Shown piece by piece: positions 37,112-39,809 of a stretch of 39,809 nt of DNA; position 1 is the first letter of the stretch, and each line of letters starts with the position of its first letter. The position numbers were made by a program, and so were the translations under genes. Source of the DNA: Candidatus Saccharimonadota bacterium (GTDB taxonomy: Bacteria; Patescibacteriota; Saccharimonadia; Saccharimonadales; UBA10212); contig JAQGHE010000045.1 of the NCBI GenBank assembly GCA_028288985.1, forward strand, positions 1-39,809, read 5' to 3'. The notes beneath the pieces were generated by a model. The model searched no databases and was not told the origin of the DNA. It saw only the letters and a list, made by a program, of their open reading frames with translations.

Positions 37112-37618
37112 TTAAAGAAGATTCAAGGCTTTGCGGGCCTCTTCCCGGACTCCCCGGATGCAATCATAGCTATCAAGTTGTTGCTCTGTAGACCAAGCCG
37201 AATCGATAAAGCCTTTTTCAAGAATAACTTCCCCGCCCTGGTATTCGGCCATCAGGCTGACCATAAAAACCGGTACTTTATCCGGCCTAATAAACACCTT
37301 ATTTTTCAGAATCACATCGTCTCGGCTAATAACTGTGAGTCCGCTTTCTTCTAATGTTTCCCTCATCGCAAGCTTGCCAAGCACGTCCTCGACACCCTCA
37401 AGCGGATCCACTTCCTCTTCCTCGATCATTTTGGCTATGTTGTCATGCTCTAATTTACCGCCAGGAAAGGCCCATTTGCCGGGATGCACTTTCTCCTCAT
37501 TGCTTCGCTGCAGTAGCAAAACTGTTCTTTCGGCTGGGTTAACCACAACAAAGTTGGCGACAACGTACTGTAGTTTATCCTGTTTAGCCTCCGCAATCGA
37601 GATCTCCTGTTTGCTCAT
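37112..37618 (-). CDS. NUDIX hydrolase
   Basis: PGKWAFPGGKLEHDN...LGKLAMRETLEESGLTV (Nudix box with an insertion). Confidence 0.88.
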   Translation of the reverse strand: MSKQEISIAEAKQDKLQYVVANFVVVNPAERTVLLLQRSNEEKVHPGKWAFPGGKLEHDNIAKMIEEEEVDPLEGVEDVLGKLAMRETLEESGLTVISRDDVILKNKVFIRPDKVPVFMVSLMAEYQGGEVILEKGFIDSAWSTEQQLDSYDCIRGVREEARKALNLL

Positions 37619-37668
37619 CACTAAATAATAACATTAGCCGGCTCTATCGGCTTTGTTATCTCAGGATA

Positions 37669-37696
37669 GGAAAAGAGCCCTTTCGGGCTCTTTTCC
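37669..37696. terminator. bidirectional Rho-independent terminator
   Basis: Perfect 12-bp GGAAAAGAGCCC-TTTC-GGGCTCTTTTCC. Confidence 0.85.
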
Positions 37697-37834
37697 AATT
37701 TTGACTGGATTACTTGTTCATCGGAACAATCCTCCAACTACAGATTATGAGACTATGGCGCCTGAATCTCTGTGAAGTATTTAATTCAAAGACTCCTTCG
37801 CCCCGGCCGTCCTAGAAACTTTATTGTTATTTGC

Positions 37835-38215
37835 CTATTTTTCTATAAGAGCCAGGACGTTACCTGCTGGATCCTTAAACCAAGCAATCGGAGGTCCATA
37901 GTTAGAGCCTTCCGGCGGTCTAGCAATTCCTTTTTCGTTTTGGTGCATTCCTTCATACTGCTCAAACTTTACTCCCCTGCTGATTAGCTCATCGACTGAG
38001 GCGTCTAAGTCATCGACTACAAGATTCAAAACTGTGTAGGTTGCCGGCTGGTGATTTTCCTTAGGGTAGATAAACACCTTCTGCCCACCGGGCAAGTTTA
38101 AGTTCAGACCCATATCTTCCTTTACTTCTAAGCCTAAAGTCTCGCCGTAGAATTTCTTAGCCTCAACTAGATCATCAACCGAAAACCCGCTAAATGCATC
38201 CACTAGTTTAAACAT
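37835..38215 (-). CDS. VOC/glyoxalase-superfamily protein
   Basis: MFKLVDAFSGFSVDDLVEAKKFYGETLGLEV...PIAWFKDPAGNVLALIEK; SD AAGGAGAAGCTT. Confidence 0.9.
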   Translation of the reverse strand: MFKLVDAFSGFSVDDLVEAKKFYGETLGLEVKEDMGLNLNLPGGQKVFIYPKENHQPATYTVLNLVVDDLDASVDELISRGVKFEQYEGMHQNEKGIARPPEGSNYGPPIAWFKDPAGNVLALIEK

Positions 38216-38285
38216 AAGCTTCTCCTTCACTGTCTATTATATAGCCCCGCTCGGCTACCAGTGATTTATATTGTTATTCTGAGTG

Positions 38286-38300
38286 TATAATTTAGATATG
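38286..38300 (+). promoter_or_regulatory. -10 element/leaderless start cassette
   Basis: TGAGTGTATAATTTAGATATG: TATAAT 6 nt before ATG; near-copy of 34386-34405. Confidence 0.6.
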
Positions 38301-38783
38301 AGCGAAGATGAGCCACTTAGTCGGGAGCAGCAGCTTTTTAAGGCAAAGGACCAGTTCCGAGAAACAATGCTGGCAAACGACACATTTTTTAGAATAGTTC
38401 AGTCTAGGCTTAAAAGCGACAGCGAACTACCTGACTTCGGCTGCGAGCCAACTTATAAGGCTATTTCTGAAGATGCTGCTGAAATTGGGGTTGAACTAAG
38501 TTTTGGCACTTCTGGTGAATCCCAGGAACTGAGCTTTCGTTTCGCCCAATTGAATCACATAACACTCGGGACTGTTGAATTAGGAAGTGGCCGGCAAGAG
38601 CTTACGCCATCAGATGAAATAATTATGCCCGATGAAGAACTAGCCACTGTAGTCGAATCTTGGCAATCAGGCTGGAGCGAAATAATCAATTCCGTAGGTA
38701 AAGAAAATCTAGGCATCGACCCTCTTAAATACACTGTCGAACTTAAAGAAAAACTAGATGCCACTGTTATTTTGAGCGAATAA
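38298..38783 (+). CDS. hypothetical orphan protein (161 aa)
   Basis: Long ORF MSEDEPLSREQQLFKAKDQFRE..., followed by a terminator; no recognised family. Confidence 0.7.
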   Translation: MSEDEPLSREQQLFKAKDQFRETMLANDTFFRIVQSRLKSDSELPDFGCEPTYKAISEDAAEIGVELSFGTSGESQELSFRFAQLNHITLGTVELGSGRQELTPSDEIIMPDEELATVVESWQSGWSEIINSVGKENLGIDPLKYTVELKEKLDATVILSE

Positions 38784-38854
38784 ATATGAACACAGATAGA
38801 TTGAGCAGCGGACCACTGCTGAGCTCCACGCACTTCGCACTTTGGCGTGGAACT

Positions 38855-38882
38855 AAAAAGAGCCCTCTTCTGGACTCTTTTT
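38855..38882 (+). terminator. Rho-independent terminator
   Basis: AAAAAGAG-C-CC-TCTTCT-GG-A-CTCTTTTT. Confidence 0.7.
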
Positions 38883-38985
38883 CGGTGAAACCTTAGCCTA
38901 GATCGACTTATCCGTTTCACCACCGTTTAATTATCCGCTACTTTTGAAGCTTAGCTGTGAATTTCCTTACAAAGCAGCCCCACAA

Positions 38986-39201
38986 TCAGGAGGTTGCAGG
39001 ACGAAGCGCAATCCGGCCAATACCTTTTTTGCCCCGTGGGTGAGATCGGTCAGCTACGGATTCTAATTGTTCAGGCTGCTCAGGAATGTGCTCTAGCATT
39101 CGAGCTGCTTCAGCCTCGCGAGCCTCTCTAGCCGCAGCATAGGCTCTACCTGCTTGAACTCTTTGGCTCCATTCCGGATCGCGAGGTGACTTGTATGACA
39201 T
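38986..39201 (-). CDS. hypothetical small protein
   Basis: 71-aa ORF MSYKSPRDPEWSQRVQAGRAYAAAREAREAEAARMLEHIPEQ; downstream of 39208 ORF on same strand. Confidence 0.5.
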   Translation of the reverse strand: MSYKSPRDPEWSQRVQAGRAYAAAREAREAEAARMLEHIPEQPEQLESVADRSHPRGKKGIGRIALRPATS

Positions 39202-39207
39202 AAGGTA

Positions 39208-39468
39208 TTAATTTAGTTGAGGCATTGACGGAGCTTGCCTGCTCAGAGCCTCTGTAGCCTCTTTATGTACATCCTGAAACACTTCATTAGAATCCCTTTC
39301 AATTGTTACATGCCGCTCAAGAAGTTTGGCGCTGGCAAAGTAAACATGGTCCATTTTACTTGGCGGATAACCGTACTCTTCCGAACTGGCGTTACGAATC
39401 ACAACCATGGCGCCTCTCCTGGAAAGTGATCTGTGCAGCCGATTGGCACCGGATTCAATAAGTTTCAT
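39208..39468 (-). CDS. hypothetical small protein adjacent to rpsJ
   Basis: 86-aa ORF starting 2 nt after the rpsJ stop (TAA-CT-ATG). Confidence 0.6.
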   Translation of the reverse strand: MKLIESGANRLHRSLSRRGAMVVIRNASSEEYGYPPSKMDHVYFASAKLLERHVTIERDSNEVFQDVHKEATEALSRQAPSMPQLN

Positions 39469-39470
39469 AG

Positions 39471-39809
39471 TTACATTTTAATTTCGGCGTCACAGCCGGC
39501 TGGCAAAGATAGATTCATCAGTGAATCAATAGTCTTGGGTGTAGGTTCTGTGATATCGATAAGGCGTTTGTGGACGCGCATTTCAAACTGTTCGCGGCCC
39601 TTCTTATAAACGTGGGGGCTCTTTACTACCGTAAAGGTGCTTTTTCGGGTAGGCAGAGGTATGGGGCCGGCAATGTTAGCGCCCGTTCTAAGAGCAGTCT
39701 CTACGATCTGCTTTGCGGATTGATCAATAACTTTGTGATCATATGCCTTTAAGCGGATACGAATCCGCTGCTTCATTTCGGGTGCTGCTGCTGGTTTTTT
39801 AGTCTCTGC
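39471..39809 (-). CDS. rpsJ: 30S ribosomal protein S10 (frame open to window edge; annotated ATG at 39776)
   Basis: [39 protein letters not shown]...[23 protein letters not shown]; 11 in-frame codons [11 protein letters not shown] precede the ATG. Confidence 0.93.
   Translation of the reverse strand, partial: AETKKPAAAPEMKQRIRIRLKAYDHKVIDQSAKQIVETALRTGANIAGPIPLPTRKSTFTVVKSPHVYKKGREQFEMRVHKRLIDITEPTPKTIDSLMNLSLPAGCDAEIKM

Noticed and set aside
30283-39470. Prophage, transposon or CRISPR explanation for the rpsJ-rplC insertion
   Set aside because: No transposase, integrase, phage structural gene, Cas gene, direct-repeat array or convincing terminal repeats found by eye.
1-39809. Alternative genetic code (UGA recoding seen in some Patescibacteria)
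   Set aside because: Conserved genes terminate normally at TGA/TAA/TAG and need no in-frame TGA readthrough; code 11 fits.

Overview
This 39.8-kb window is dominated by a long minus-strand ribosomal protein cluster (S10/spc/alpha plus rplM-rpsI, about 15.9-30.3 kb), with rpsJ at the far right end. A secE-nusG-[small ORF]-rplK block is at the left end. Between them are a glycogen/alpha-glucan operon (GT, GH57, GH15), an ABC-F ATPase, a DHH phosphoesterase, DNA polymerase III delta', an RluA/RluD-family pseudouridine synthase, TrpRS, and four tRNAs (Trp-CCA, Thr-GGT, Thr-TGT, Tyr-GTA). No rpmD (L30), adk or map is found at the expected loci. S14 and L36 lack zinc ligands, many ORFs overlap as TAATG/ATGA, and the standard code is used. 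Together these suggest a Patescibacteria/CPR genome, perhaps Saccharibacteria; that lineage call is inference. The accessory region is about 9.2 kb between rpsJ and rplC. It holds small membrane proteins, an M29 aminopeptidase, a class V cysteine desulfurase, a DUF2267 protein, an erythromycin-esterase-like protein, an HTH-like ORF, a NUDIX protein, a VOC protein and orphan ORFs. The most interesting observations are: (1) an apparently standalone structured ncRNA of about 260 nt (34.09-34.35 kb) with its own sigma70-like promoter, a GAAA tetraloop hairpin, several A-rich-loop hairpins and an intrinsic terminator; (2) a recurring promoter-start geometry in which the -10 box lies only 6-9 nt before ATG, implying leaderless mRNAs for many non-ribosomal genes, including a near-identical cassette in front of two orphan genes; (3) a cysteine-free 38-aa L36 missing from the ORF track; (4) an rpsJ frame open to the window edge, suggesting an A/K/P-rich N-terminal extension on S10.
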